DNA from: Mycobacterium asiaticum
GTDB lineage: Bacteria > Actinomycetota > Actinomycetes > Mycobacteriales > Mycobacteriaceae
Length of the DNA stretch: 34,204 nt
Direction: 5' to 3'
NCBI RefSeq assembly: GCF_001673635.1
Contig: NZ_LZMH01000011.1
Location: 1-34,204, forward strand
The notes under the pieces are model-generated. The model did no database searches. It had not been told where the DNA came from and saw only the letters and a list, made by a program, of their open reading frames with translations. Below, one piece after another: positions 23,887 to 33,937 of this stretch. Position numbers and translations under genes: made by a program. How positions within the stretch are numbered: position 1 is the first letter of the stretch; every line of letters starts with the position of its first letter.

Positions 23887-25455
23887 TCAGCACAGGCCAC
23901 TGGGAATGCCGCGCGTGGGTTGCGTCTCTTGGGTTGGCATGGACTGCGGAAAAGGCACCCGGTAGGGAATGGACGTCTTCGTGGTGGTTCCCAGTACGGC
24001 GTTCGGGATGCACTGCGGCAGTTTCGGCAGCGCCGCCAAGCGCGGATGGTCCAGGTTCGGTTTCGACGGGTTCGGCGGGACGGCGAAATTGAAGGTCGAC
24101 GTCATGTCGCCGACGACGCTGTTGCGCCACGCGCTGAGGTTGGGCACCGGGACGTTGAAGCGTTTGCTGATCAACTTAAGCGTCGAGGTGTGGTCGAAAG
24201 TGTCGTGGACCATCAGAGGCCCGCGACTGTACGGCGAGATGACAAAACACGGCACCCGGAACCCCAGGCCTATCGGGCCGCGGATGCCACCGGAGCCGTC
24301 CACCGAGTTGATGTCGGCGACTGTGACGTACTCGCCGGGTGTGCCCGGCGGTGCCGTGGGCGGAACGACGTGGTCGAAGAAGCCGCCGTTCTCGTCGTAG
24401 TTGACGATCAATGCCGTCTTCTCCCACACCGCCGGGTTCGACAGCAGGATCCGTATCGCGTCGACGATGCCCACCGCCCCGATCGAGACCGGGAATGCGG
24501 GATGCTCCGAAAGCAGGAAACCGGGCAGCAGCCACGAGACCTGGGGCAGCCTGTTGTTCCTGACATCAGCGGCAAAGTCGAACGGGTAGCTCGGGGCGAT
24601 CCCGAACCGGGCCAGGTTCGACCGCGGGTCCGCCGCCTGCTTGAAGTCGTTGATCAGCCCGTTGTAACCGACGACCGTATTGTTCAGCGGCCCCAGCAGC
24701 TTGTTTTGGTAAATCTTCCAACTGATGGCCGCGGCCTCGAGCTGGTCGGGCATGGTGGCCCAGCTGTAGTGCTGCAACGGCTGAATGTTCGGCTCCACCA
24801 GGACCGGCCCGCCGTGGGTGCCGTCCGGGTCGATCCAGGCGCTCATCCAGTACAACCGGTTGGGCGTGGTGCCGCCGAGCAGGGAACTGTGGTACCCGTC
24901 GCAGATCGTGAAGGTATCGGCCAGCAGGTGGTGAATGGGAATGTCGGCACGGGTGTAGTAGCCCATCGTGACCGGCGTGTTCCTCTGCAGCGTGCTGTGC
25001 GCCGCTTGAGCCGGCAACCAGCCGTCGTTGGCGCCGCCGTTCCAGGCCTGATGCATGCCGGTCCAGCTGTGGTCCGGGTCATTGACGCATTCGCCGGCCA
25101 CCAGCGGGCCGCGCGTCGTGTCGAAGCGGAACGGCAGCGTAGTTCCGGCGGCGTCGTTGGCTTGCGTCGCCGGGTTCCACCCTTTTTGCGCGAAGACGCC
25201 GGGCAGCGCGTTCGGGTCCTGAAAACCGCGGGTACCGGACAACGTCCCGAAGTAGTGGTCGAAAGACCGGTTCTCCTGCATCAACAACACAATGTGTTCG
25301 ATGTCGGTCAAATGGCCGCTACAGGGACCGGCGCCATAGGCCTTTTCGATAATGGGTCCGGCCAAATCCAGGAACGCGCCGGCGGTGGAAGCTGCGGCTG
25401 CTTTCGCCAAAAATTGCCGACGGGTCATTCCGTCGACAGGATGTTCGCTTCCCAC
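23887..25455 (-). CDS. plcB: Tat-exported phospholipase C, PlcB/PlcC-like
   Basis: Hydrolyses phosphatidylcholine and sphingomyelin outside the cell. The precursor has 522 residues from GTG 25455 (GGGAGGG upstream), starting GSEHPVDG followed by the twin-arginine signal [14 protein letters not shown]. The phosphoesterase family motifs are present: [23 protein letters not shown], split at [37 protein letters not shown] and [14 protein letters not shown]. An upstream ATG (25512) would put the shared promoter box inside the gene, so I reject it. The sequence [14 protein letters not shown] resembles PlcB, and NNTVVGYNG in the middle separates it from the PlcA-like copy. It lies 146 bp after the second plc gene. 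Confidence 0.92.
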   Translation of the reverse strand: MGSEHPVDGMTRRQFLAKAAAASTAGAFLDLAGPIIEKAYGAGPCSGHLTDIEHIVLLMQENRSFDHYFGTLSGTRGFQDPNALPGVFAQKGWNPATQANDAAGTTLPFRFDTTRGPLVAGECVNDPDHSWTGMHQAWNGGANDGWLPAQAAHSTLQRNTPVTMGYYTRADIPIHHLLADTFTICDGYHSSLLGGTTPNRLYWMSAWIDPDGTHGGPVLVEPNIQPLQHYSWATMPDQLEAAAISWKIYQNKLLGPLNNTVVGYNGLINDFKQAADPRSNLARFGIAPSYPFDFAADVRNNRLPQVSWLLPGFLLSEHPAFPVSIGAVGIVDAIRILLSNPAVWEKTALIVNYDENGGFFDHVVPPTAPPGTPGEYVTVADINSVDGSGGIRGPIGLGFRVPCFVISPYSRGPLMVHDTFDHTSTLKLISKRFNVPVPNLSAWRNSVVGDMTSTFNFAVPPNPSKPNLDHPRLAALPKLPQCIPNAVLGTTTKTSIPYRVPFPQSMPTQETQPTRGIPSGLC

Positions 25456-25489
25456 GCGCCCTCCCTGGGCATTTTTGCGCCGTTCGCGC

Positions 25490-25541
25490 TCACGGTATAG
25501 CTGCGGTTCCATTGGGTACCGATACGCGAACCGGCGTGTCG
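25490..25541 (-). promoter_or_regulatory. Conserved upstream box of the plcB-like gene
   Basis: A 22-bp block (25520-25541, containing CCGGTTCGCGTATCG on the minus strand) and an 11-bp block (25490-25500, CTATACCGTGA on the minus strand) are separated by 19 bp. Both blocks and the spacing recur exactly before the other plc gene, while the sequence between them differs. TATACC fits a -10 element and the upstream block an activator or -35 region. The GTG start lies 35 bp further on. Confidence 0.65.
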
Positions 25542-25601
25542 TGGACGGCTTTTTAGGGCCATTCCCCGATCAATTCGTGGTTACGGCGTTCTTTTGTTTG
25601 C

Positions 25602-27161
25602 TCAGCAGAGGCCGCTGGGAATTCCGCGGACCGGCTGGGTTTCCTGCGTGGGCATGCTTTGCGGAAACGGCACCCGGTAGGGAATCGCCGGCAGCACGCC
25701 GTCGGTGGTGCCCAGCACCACGTTCGGGATGCATTGCGGCAACTTCGGCACGGCCGCCAACAACGGGTGGCTCAGGTGCGGCTTCGACGGGTTGGGCGGG
25801 GTCCCGAAATTGAATGTCGAGGTCATGTCCCCCACCACACTGTCGCGCCACGCGGTCAGGTTGGGGACGGGGACACCGAACCGGGCGCGGATCAATTTCA
25901 GTTGAGAGGTGTGGTCGAAGGTCTCGTGCGCCATTAGGCCGCCGCGACTCCAGGGCGAGATGACCAGGCACGGGACGCGAAACCCCAAGCCCAGTGGACC
26001 GCGAATACCACCGGATCCAGCGACCTGGTTGATGTCGGGCACCGTGACCCATTCGCCGGGGGTGCCGGGTGGCGCGGTCGGCGGGACGACGTGGTCGAAG
26101 AACCCGCCGTTTTCGTCATAACTGATGATCAGCGCGGTCTTCTCCCACACCGCGGGGTTGGACAACAGGATCCGCAACGCCGTCACCATGGCCACCGCCC
26201 CGAGCGCGACCGGCAGGGCCGGATGTTCCGACTGGATGAAGTTGGGGACGAGCCAGGAGACCTTGGGCAGCCGGTTGGCTTTGACGTCGGCGGCGAAGTC
26301 CATCGGATAGCTCGGCGCGATGCCGTACCGGGCCAGATTCGACCGCGGGTCACCGGACTGCTTGAACGCCTGAACCAGTCCGTTGTTGCTGATGGGTGTA
26401 TTGATGAATCGCCCGGCGTCCTTGTTCTGATAGACCTTCCAGCTGACCCCGGCCTGTTCGAGGTTCTCCGGCATGATGGTCCAGCTGTATTGATGCAGGG
26501 GTAGAAAGCCGGGTTCAACGAGTTGAGGGCCGCCGGCGACGCCGGCCGGGTCGTTCCAGGCGCTCAACCAGTACAACCGGTTCGGCAGTGTGCCGGTCAG
26601 CAGCGAGCAGTGGTAGCCGTCGCACATTGTGAACGTGTCGGCCAGCAGGTAGTGGATCGGGATGTCTTTGCGGGTGTAGTAGCCCATCGTCATCGGGACG
26701 TAAGGCCCCGTGCGGGTCTCGGCCTGCGCCGGCAGCCAGTTGTCGTTCGCGCCGCCGTTCCAGGAATGGTGCATGGCGGCCCATTGGTGCTCGGGGTCGT
26801 TGACGCACTCGCCGTCGAGCAGGGGCCCGCGCGTCGTGTCGAGGCGGAACGGCATGGTGATCCCGGCCGGGTCCAGCGACTGACTCGCGGGGTTCCACCC
26901 TTTCTGGCTGAAAGCGGGTGACGGGTCGTTGAATCCCCGAGTTCCGGATAGCGTGCCGAAGTAATGGTCGAATGACCGGTTCTCCTGCATCAACAACACA
27001 ATGTGTTCGATGTCGGTCAAATGTCCGGAACACGGGCCTGCGCCGTAAGCCTTTTCGATGACTGGGGCAGCGAAGTCGGTCAGCAACGCTGCCGCACCGG
27101 CGCCGGTGAGCTTTGCCATAAACTCCCGACGCGACATTCCCCGTAAGGGGTTTTCGATCAC
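25602..27161 (-). CDS. plcA: Tat-exported phospholipase C, PlcA-like
   Basis: A 519-residue paralogue of the neighbouring plc product. The Tat signal is [19 protein letters not shown], then [64 protein letters not shown] and [32 protein letters not shown] is typical of PlcA. I chose GTG 27161 (AGGAAGG 8 bp upstream); ATG 27137, directly at MSRRE, and TTG 27182 are alternatives. It ends 64 bp before the second plc promoter box, so each gene has its own promoter although they are adjacent. Confidence 0.93.
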   Translation of the reverse strand: MIENPLRGMSRREFMAKLTGAGAAALLTDFAAPVIEKAYGAGPCSGHLTDIEHIVLLMQENRSFDHYFGTLSGTRGFNDPSPAFSQKGWNPASQSLDPAGITMPFRLDTTRGPLLDGECVNDPEHQWAAMHHSWNGGANDNWLPAQAETRTGPYVPMTMGYYTRKDIPIHYLLADTFTMCDGYHCSLLTGTLPNRLYWLSAWNDPAGVAGGPQLVEPGFLPLHQYSWTIMPENLEQAGVSWKVYQNKDAGRFINTPISNNGLVQAFKQSGDPRSNLARYGIAPSYPMDFAADVKANRLPKVSWLVPNFIQSEHPALPVALGAVAMVTALRILLSNPAVWEKTALIISYDENGGFFDHVVPPTAPPGTPGEWVTVPDINQVAGSGGIRGPLGLGFRVPCLVISPWSRGGLMAHETFDHTSQLKLIRARFGVPVPNLTAWRDSVVGDMTSTFNFGTPPNPSKPHLSHPLLAAVPKLPQCIPNVVLGTTDGVLPAIPYRVPFPQSMPTQETQPVRGIPSGLC

Positions 27162-27189
27162 TGCCTCTGCCTTCCTGCGCAATTTCAGA

Positions 27190-27241
27190 TCACGGTATAG
27201 TTACGAACCTGGACAGCCGCGATACGCGAACCGGCGTGTCG
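27190..27241 (-). promoter_or_regulatory. Conserved upstream box of the plcA-like gene
   Basis: Second copy of the two-block arrangement: 22 bp at 27220-27241 and 11 bp at 27190-27200, with the same 19-bp spacing as at 25490-25541. The gap sequence differs, so the blocks seem to be selected. Confidence 0.65.
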
Positions 27242-27626
27242 CACGCCGATTAAGACCTGTAGCAAAGTCGGCGAGAGCTCCCGCGAGCATCGGCGCATCG
27301 AAGGTCGGGACTTGCAGCCGCTCGGAGAGCGCCAGGGCGCAAAAAGCGGCCGAATATCGAGTGCAGCGGAAAAATTTATTGAATCCCACATTCCTAATCG
27401 ATTCCTCATACGGCTTTTTCGCATCCTGCGCTCCTCGTTGTTTCATGCCGGATTGCACGAGGTCAGCAGCGGTCGAACCGCCAACGAGAGCCCTGCGGGA
27501 TACGCCGCGATTCTTAGTGGGGTGTTAGGAATGTGGAACAGCTCGGGTTACCGGGCTGTGATCGGGAAATTGGGTGCGGCCGAATGGGTTCCGCTCGACC
27601 CGCCTGCGGTTGTAGCGTCCCGACGC
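27242..27626. other. Intergenic region between plcA and the Sap-like gene
   Basis: Frames are open in places, but third-position GC and codon choice are not mycobacterial, and the stretch is somewhat AT-richer (for example around 27360-27430). I see no RNA gene or repeat. It probably holds the promoter of the gene starting near 27531 or 27627. Confidence 0.4.
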
Positions 27627-28322
27627 ATGTGGTGCACGGTGCTGGTGTTAGCTCTTGTGGCGACCGCAGACCCGGTCCGGATCGGCGTCAGCGTGGCATT
27701 GTCGGCGCGGGCGCAGTCACTGCGACCACTTATCGCGTTCTGGCTCGGCGGCATGGCGATAAGCGCAGGAGTTGCTGCCGGTGTGCTGTTCGGTCTGCGC
27801 GACGCGACGCTCGCGGCGGTGCATCGGGTGCAGGCCGCCGCGGCCACTTCGGCCGCCGGACATGTGCAGATCGCGATGGGTGCGCTGGCACTGCTCGTCG
27901 CCGCGATCGCTGTGGGACTCGCGCCGCGGCAGGGTATGCGGGTGGGCATGCCCGGCGGGGGTGCATCACCGTCTCGATTGCTGACGCGGGTTCAGGGCGC
28001 GCTGCAGGCCAGGCCGGTGAAGGCAAGCTTCGCACTTGGAGTGGGGATGCTGGTCGATTTCCGATTGCTGGCGGCTTTAACCGCCATCGTGGCGTCGGGC
28101 GTCGCGACCGCCGCACAGATTGTTGCGTCGGGCATGTACATCCTGATTGCGCTGAGCTTCGTCGAACTTCCGCTGCTCAGTCGACTGGCTGCCCCGGCGA
28201 AGACGGACCGCATCATGGCTGCGGTCGACGGCTGGACCAGTGCCCGTCGGCAGCAGGTCTTCGCCGTCATGATCGGCTTGCTGGGTGTGCTTCTGATGAC
28301 GCGCGGCATCGGCCACGCCTGA
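27627..28322 (+). CDS. Sap/GAP-family integral membrane protein
   Basis: A 231-residue protein with six hydrophobic segments. The first contains LVLALVATADPVRIGV and the second LIAFWLGGMAISAGV, the signature of the mycobacterial Sap/Gap family (sulfolipid- and glycopeptidolipid-addressing proteins). These assist transport of surface lipids. The last segment is VFAVMIGLLGVLLM. ATG 27627 begins directly at MWCTVLVLAL, the usual family start; ATG 27531 would add 32 residues. It converges with the PPE gene, 18 bp apart. The lipid substrate cannot be named. Confidence 0.8.
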   Translation: MWCTVLVLALVATADPVRIGVSVALSARAQSLRPLIAFWLGGMAISAGVAAGVLFGLRDATLAAVHRVQAAAATSAAGHVQIAMGALALLVAAIAVGLAPRQGMRVGMPGGGASPSRLLTRVQGALQARPVKASFALGVGMLVDFRLLAALTAIVASGVATAAQIVASGMYILIALSFVELPLLSRLAAPAKTDRIMAAVDGWTSARRQQVFAVMIGLLGVLLMTRGIGHA

Positions 28323-28340
28323 ACCGGCTCGGAGCCGGGT

Positions 28341-29525
28341 TTATCCGACGCCGGAGCGCGGAATCACGCTCGGGCGGTTCTGCACCACGTGGGGACTCGC
28401 GCCGCCGCGGCCCATCATGCCGCCCGGCATGCCGCCACCGGCACCGCCGCCCATGCCCATCGGCATCGGCATCATCGGCATACCGCCGGTACCGGCCGCC
28501 CCGGCGGCTTGCGCCATCTCCGCGGCGTTGACACCCAGACCTGACATGGCCGCGCTGGTCATGCCCTTGGGTATCGAGCCCTGCCAGGTCGGGGGCACCG
28601 ACATGGCGCCGACCAGATGCGCCTTACCGAGATCGCCCGCCATGCCCGCGCCGAGGCCACCGACTCCACCGAGGCCCTTGGCCGCCGGGGCGATGTCGCC
28701 GACGAACTTCGGCACGTCGGCTGCCGTCGCACCGGCCAGTCCCGCGGCGCTGGCGCCCGCGTTGGCCGTCGAACCGAGCTGCATCAACGGACCCATCAGC
28801 ATGCTGGCCGGCATCGCACCCATCTGAACCGCCGACATGACCGCCTGCACCGGCGCCCCGGACGCCAGCGACTGCACACCCGCCACCAAGGCCGGCGCGG
28901 CTACGGTCGCACCCTGAACCAGCGGGCTGACGGCGGCCGACGCCGACGTCGCCAATCCGGCGGCCTGGGCGCCAATGCCCGCCGCTAGGCCGGCCAGGTC
29001 GAGCGGCGGCACGGCAAACGGCGTAATGGACGCGGCCACCGCGGTCGCGCCGCCGTGGTAGCCGATCATTGCGGCGACGTCCTGGGCCCACATCTCGACG
29101 TAGTCGAATTCGTTGGCGAAAATCGCCGGCGTATTCAGGCCGAGGAAGTTCGTCGCGATCAACGTCGCCAGGGACACCCGGTTCGCCGTCACCACTGCCG
29201 GATGCACCGTCGCGGTCAGCGCCGTCTCGAACGCGCTCGCCGCCGCACGGGCCTGACCCGCCGCCAACAGTGCCTGGGTCGACGCGTCCGTCATCCAGCC
29301 GACGTAGGGAGTCGCCGCGGCAGCCATCGACGCCGACGCCGGCCCCGCCCACGGGCCACTGGCCAAGCCGACGATCACGGAGTCAAACGACGACGCTGCG
29401 GCTGCCAGCTCGGCCGCCAGACTCTCCCATGCTGTCGCCGCCGCGTGCAAAGTGCCCGCTCCGTCACCGGCAAAGATCCGGGCCGAGTTGATCTCCGGCG
29501 GCAACCACGCAAAGTCCAAAATCAT
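28341..29525 (-). CDS. PPE38-like protein (copy 1)
   Basis: A 394-residue PPE protein starting [20 protein letters not shown]. The PPE domain covers about 1-175 ([21 protein letters not shown], split at [35 protein letters not shown]). The C-terminal part has [12 protein letters not shown] (the SVP-like PPxxW motif) and ends in a Met/Gly-rich tail ([10 protein letters not shown]) and [15 protein letters not shown]. These match M. tuberculosis PPE38/PPE71, which are needed for ESX-5 export of PE_PGRS and PPE-MPTR proteins. ATG 29525 has GGGG upstream; TTG 29540 is unlikely. It forms a tandem with copy 2, without esxX/esxY between. Confidence 0.9.
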   Translation of the reverse strand: MILDFAWLPPEINSARIFAGDGAGTLHAAATAWESLAAELAAAASSFDSVIVGLASGPWAGPASASMAAAATPYVGWMTDASTQALLAAGQARAAASAFETALTATVHPAVVTANRVSLATLIATNFLGLNTPAIFANEFDYVEMWAQDVAAMIGYHGGATAVAASITPFAVPPLDLAGLAAGIGAQAAGLATSASAAVSPLVQGATVAAPALVAGVQSLASGAPVQAVMSAVQMGAMPASMLMGPLMQLGSTANAGASAAGLAGATAADVPKFVGDIAPAAKGLGGVGGLGAGMAGDLGKAHLVGAMSVPPTWQGSIPKGMTSAAMSGLGVNAAEMAQAAGAAGTGGMPMMPMPMGMGGGAGGGMPGGMMGRGGASPHVVQNRPSVIPRSGVG

Positions 29526-29602
29526 CGCATCCCCAACCAACCAGCCGCGTCAACGGCACCAACGTGCTCTTACCACTCGGCCCGAAAACAAACGGCCCGA
29601 GG

Positions 29603-29645
29603 CCGGATCGTAATTCAATCCACACAAAAAGTCTGACTTTTAACC
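29603..29645 (-). promoter_or_regulatory. Upstream element shared by the two PPE38-like genes
   Basis: The minus strand reads about GTCAGACTTTTTGTGTGG...TTACGATCCGG; the copy before the second PPE gene is similar (CTTTTGCCTGTGATT...TTACGATCCAG). TACGAT fits a mycobacterial -10. The rest of 29526-29792 has no gene. Confidence 0.4.
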
Positions 29646-29792
29646 AAAATCCCGATACTAGGTATTCGCGCCGAGGATCGAGTTGGTTACTCGATCAGTA
29701 TATTCGGTTCCCGGCGAGGTCCGTGCAGCAATTGCGCGCATCCTTGGCCAGCTATGGCGGGATCCAGGCTGCGCGGACCGAACCCGGCGTGG

Positions 29793-30971
29793 CTATCCCA
29801 CGCCGGTACGCGGGATCACGCTCGGGCGGTTCTGCACCACGTGCGCGGCCGCACCGCCGCGGCCCATCATGCCGCCGGGCATGCCTGCGCCGGCCCCGCC
29901 CATGCCCATGGGCATCGGCATCATGCCCATACCGCCGGCGGGAGCACCTTGGGCCAACGAGGCCGCGCTCGGCATGCCGCCCAGCCCGCTCATCGCCCCG
30001 CTGGCCATTGCCTTGGGCACTGAGCCCTGCCAGGTGGGAGGCACCGACATCGCGCCGACCAGATGAGCCTTGCCCATATCGCCCGCCATGCCGGCACCCA
30101 GGCCGGCCGCGCCACCCAGGCCCCTGGCCGCCGGGGCGATGTCGCCGACGAACTTCGGCACGTCGGCTGCGGTCGCACCGGCCAGTCCTGCCGCGCTGGC
30201 GCCCGCGTTGGCCGTCGAACCGAGCTGCATCAGCGGACCCATCAGCATGCTGGCCGGCATCGCGCCCATCTGAACCGCCGACATGATCGCCTGCACCGGA
30301 GCTCCGGACGCCAGCGACTGCACACCCGCCACCAAGGCCGGCGCCGCCGACAGCGCACCCTGCACCATCGGGCTCACCGCGGCCGAGGCCGACGTGGCCA
30401 GGGCGGCGACCTGTGCGCCGGTGCCCGCCGCGAGTCCCGCGAGGTTCACCGGCGGGAGACTGAACGGCGACAGGCTCGCGGCGACCGCGGTGGCGCCGCC
30501 CTGGTAGCCGATCATCGCGGCGACGTCCTGGGCCCACATCTCGAGGTAGTCGAATTCGTTGGCGAAAATCGCCGGCGTATTCAGACCGAGGAAGTTCGTC
30601 GCGATCAACGTCGCCAGCGACACCCGGTTGGCCGTCACGGCTGCCGGATGCACGGTCGCCGTCAACGCCGTCTCGAACGCGGTCGCCGCCGCACGGGCCT
30701 GACCCGCCGCCAGCTGCGCCTGCGCCGCCGCGTCGCTCAGCCACCCGACGTACGGCGTCGCCGCGGCAGCCATCGACGCCGACGCCGGGCCCGCCCACGG
30801 GCCACTGGCTAATCCGACGATCACCGAATCAAACGAAGATGCAGACGCGGCCAGGTCTGCGGCCAGCCCTTCCCAGGCCGCCGCCGCCGCGTGCAACGGT
30901 CCGGACCCCGCCCCGGCGAAGATCCGCGCGGAGTTGATCTCCGGCGGCAACCACGCAAAATCCAGAATCAT
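29793..30971 (-). CDS. PPE38-like protein (copy 2)
   Basis: A 392-residue paralogue of copy 1, identical over long stretches ([40 protein letters not shown]) with the same PPTWQGS motif and Met/Gly-rich tail. It differs in the middle ([20 protein letters not shown]) and before the tail ([17 protein letters not shown]). ATG 30971 has GGGAG 6 bp upstream. The pair recalls PPE38/PPE71 of M. tuberculosis, known for duplication and gene conversion. Either copy may support ESX-5 export of the nearby PPE-MPTR proteins. Confidence 0.9.
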   Translation of the reverse strand: MILDFAWLPPEINSARIFAGAGSGPLHAAAAAWEGLAADLAASASSFDSVIVGLASGPWAGPASASMAAAATPYVGWLSDAAAQAQLAAGQARAAATAFETALTATVHPAAVTANRVSLATLIATNFLGLNTPAIFANEFDYLEMWAQDVAAMIGYQGGATAVAASLSPFSLPPVNLAGLAAGTGAQVAALATSASAAVSPMVQGALSAAPALVAGVQSLASGAPVQAIMSAVQMGAMPASMLMGPLMQLGSTANAGASAAGLAGATAADVPKFVGDIAPAARGLGGAAGLGAGMAGDMGKAHLVGAMSVPPTWQGSVPKAMASGAMSGLGGMPSAASLAQGAPAGGMGMMPMPMGMGGAGAGMPGGMMGRGGAAAHVVQNRPSVIPRTGVG

Positions 30972-31041
30972 CGGAACTCCCAACCCTGCCAGCTGTCGCA
31001 AACCCAACCTGGGCTGCTCCGACGCATACAGCAACCCATGG

Positions 31042-31085
31042 CTGGATCGTAAGCCAAATCACAGGCAAAAGCTGTAGTTTCACCG
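31042..31085 (-). promoter_or_regulatory. Upstream element of the second PPE38-like gene
   Basis: Partner of the element at 29603-29645, sharing the GGATCGTAA block and the A-rich block after it. 30972-31204 holds no gene. Confidence 0.4.
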
Positions 31086-31204
31086 AATCTTTCGTAGGCA
31101 TTGGGTGCCGTCGGGAGCCGAAACCCATGCACGATGGAGCATCTGTTCCACTCTTTGTCAATTCATTGGACAGAATGCCTTGCCGAAAAGCGTCGCTTTC
31201 AGCG

Positions 31205-32680
31205 TCAAAAGAAACCCTTGAATATTCCGGAGAGCGCGTTTCCTGAGACAAACAGACCAGAACTTCCGATTCCGGAGGTAAGAATGCCCGAGGACATGAT
31301 TCCGGCAATGAAGAAGCCCGCGTTCTGGACAGCCGCGTTGTAGACGCCTGCGTTTCCGTAACCGGTGTTGAGCATCCCCGAGTTACCGCCCAGCAGCAGC
31401 GTGGTGCTGGTGTTCACGTAGCCAGAATTGCCGAAGCCCACGTTCTGTATGCCAGAGTTGCCACGGCTTGACGGATCGTTGTGCCCGAAGCCGGAGTTGC
31501 CGGTGCCCTCATTGCCGAATCCGGAGTTAGGGCCCGGCTGGGTCACCGAACTGAAGAATCCGGTGTTGAGATTGCCGGTGTTGAAGGCTCCGGTGTTGGC
31601 ATTACCGGCGTTTGCGAATCCGGTATTGACGTTGCCCGAGTTGCCGAAGCCGGAGTTGACGTCGCCGCCGTTCAGGAAACCGCTATTGACGTTGCCGGCA
31701 TTGCCGAAACTGGTGTTCGAGTCGCCGGAATTGAAGCTGCCCGCGTTGAAGTTGCCGGAGTCGAAGAAGCCGAAGTTGCCGGATCCGGCGTTCGCCGCCC
31801 CGGTGTTGGTGTTGCCGGCGTTCCAGAATCCGGTGTTGATGCTGCCGGCGTTGCCGAAACCGGAGTTGCCCACGCCGGAGCTGCCGATCCCGACGTTGCC
31901 GGTGCCCGAGTTGAAAAAGCCGACGTTTCCGGTGCCGGAGTTACCGAAGCCGATGTTCCCGCTGCCGGAATTCAAAGGGCCGAAGCCGATTTGGTTGTCG
32001 CCGGTGAGACCGAAGCCGATGTTGTTGTTGCCGGTGTTGCCGAAGCCGAAGTTGCCCGAGCCGGTGTTGCCGAAGCCGATGTTGCCACTGCCGGAATTGC
32101 CGCCGCCCACGTTCGAGCTGCCGCTGTTTCCGCTGCCGAAGTTGCTGTTGCCGATATTCCCGCTGCCGACATTGGTGCTGCCGATATTGCCGCTTCCGAC
32201 GTTGCTGCCACCGATATTTCCGCTGCCTAGGTTCTGGCTGCCGGAATTGCCGCTGCCCAGGTTCGCGTTTCCGGTGTTGCCGCTGCCCAGGTTCGTCTCA
32301 CCGATGTTGCCGCTGCCGATGTTGAGGGAGCCGATATTCCCAAGCCCCAGGTTGATTCCCTGCAGCTGGGCCGGTACGGCGGCGACGGCCTGAGCGGCCG
32401 CTGCGGGCAGCCCGGGTAGGCCGGCCAGCGCCCCCTGCCACGACGACAACGCCGCAGCCGCCGCCGACACCCCACCGTGATACCCCACCATCGCCGCTAC
32501 ATCAGCAGCCCACATCTGCTCATACACACCCTCAGCAGCAGCAATAGCCGGCGCATTCTGACCAAACACATTCGACAACACCAACTGCACAAACACATCC
32601 CGATTCGCCGCCACCACCACCGGATGCACCGTCGCCGCCCGCGCCGCCTCAAACGCCCCCGCCACCGCCTGAGCCTGAAT
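31205..32680 (-). pseudogene. PPE-MPTR gene lacking its 5' end
   Basis: Reading from the junction near 32680, the protein enters in the middle of a PPE domain: [19 protein letters not shown], then [40 protein letters not shown] and [14 protein letters not shown] repeats of the NxGxGN type follow ([19 protein letters not shown]...), about 300 residues, ending [10 protein letters not shown]. The first 80 or so PPE residues are missing. The frame stays open upstream to 33643, but only as antisense of another MPTR gene, so that part is not real protein. The PPE-encoding part uses almost only G/T third bases, like 33938-34174. Confidence 0.8.
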
Positions 32681-33913
32681 CTGGGTTTGGGAAACCTCGG
32701 CACCTTCAACATCGGCAGTGGCAATATCGGCGACCTGAACCTGCTCGGCAGCGGGAACATCGGCGGCTGGAACCTGGGCAGCGGCAACTTCGGCGGTGAG
32801 AACTGGGGCAGCGGCAACATCGGGACCGCCAACACCGGCCTGGGCAACGCCGGTGACTACAACTTCGGTAGCGGCAACTTCGGTAGCGGCAATATCGGCA
32901 GTGGCAACATCGGCAGCCTCAATCTGGGCAGCGGCAATTTCGGCACCATCAACTTCGGCAGCGGCAACATCGGCGACGTGTCCTTCGGCAGCGGGAACGT
33001 CGGCGACTTCAATCTCGGCAGCGGAAATCTCGGCGGCAGCAACTTCGGCTTCGGGAACCTGGGGACCGGAAACATCGGGTTCGGGAACAAGGGCAACAAC
33101 AACATCGGCTTCGGGCTTTCCGGCGATGGAAAGTTCGGCTTCGGCTCGCTGAACGTCGGCAGCGGAAACTTTGGTCTGTTCAATTCGGGTAACAACAACG
33201 TCGGCTTCTTCAACTCGGGCGACGGCAACGTCGGCTTCTTCAACTCCGGCAACGGCAACACCGGTTTCGGAAATTCGGGCAGCTTCAACACCGGGTTCTG
33301 GCACTCGGGCAACTCCAATACCGGCATCGGCAGCGCAGGGAATGCGAACCTGGGCATCGGTGATGCCGGGAACGGGAATTCCGGCAGCTTCAACGTCGGC
33401 TGGGGCAACACCGGTCTGGGAAATGCGGGGGCGGGCAACACCGGCTTGTTCAACTCCGGCGACTCCAACACCGGGCTCTTCAACTCGGGTCATGTCAACA
33501 CCGGAGCGTTCAATTCGGGCAACACCAATACCGGCGGGTTCAACTCGGGCAACCTCAACACCGGTTTCTTCAGCGCGGTGGATCAACCGGTACTCAATTC
33601 CGGGTTCGGCAACGCGGGCACCGGCAACTCGGGGTGGGGACACAGCGACCCCAACGGCGGCCTGAACTCCGGCTTCTACAACTCTGGCGTCGGGAATTCC
33701 GGTTATGCAAATTTGGGCGGCACCCTGATGGTTCCCGGTTATAACTCCGGCTTCTCGAATGTGGGCACGAACAATGCGGGAATCTCCAACTCAGGAAATG
33801 ACCTTGCGGGTTACTCGAATTCTGGCAACAACGGCTCTGGCCTCCTGAACTCCGGCGATGACAATTCGGGTGGCTTCAATTCCGGCACGGGGCAATCTGG
33901 CTTCTTTCGCTGA
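32671..33913 (+). pseudogene. MPTR repeat region of a second PPE-MPTR gene, no PPE start
   Basis: From about 32671 the plus strand reads [19 protein letters not shown] and continues for about 410 residues of MPTR pentapeptide-type repeats ([17 protein letters not shown] and so on), ending [15 protein letters not shown]. Everything before the junction in this frame is antisense of the opposite PPE domain, so the gene has lost its PPE domain and start codon. Third-position bases are C-rich, normal for the genus. No ribosome site or promoter is visible. Confidence 0.8.
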
Positions 33914-33937
33914 CCGCAATCCGAAGGGCGTTTCGAT

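Noticed and set aside
23737..27033. Long plus-strand frames opposite the plc genes
   Set aside because: Shadows of the two conserved phospholipase genes.
31205..33643. A single 812-residue minus-strand PPE-MPTR protein
   Set aside because: Its first 320 or so residues are antisense of a second MPTR region; only the part after about 32680 is PPE-MPTR protein.
31205..33913. CRISPR-like array in the repeat region
   Set aside because: The repeats have a 15-bp coding period and encode MPTR peptides; there are no unique spacers or cas genes.
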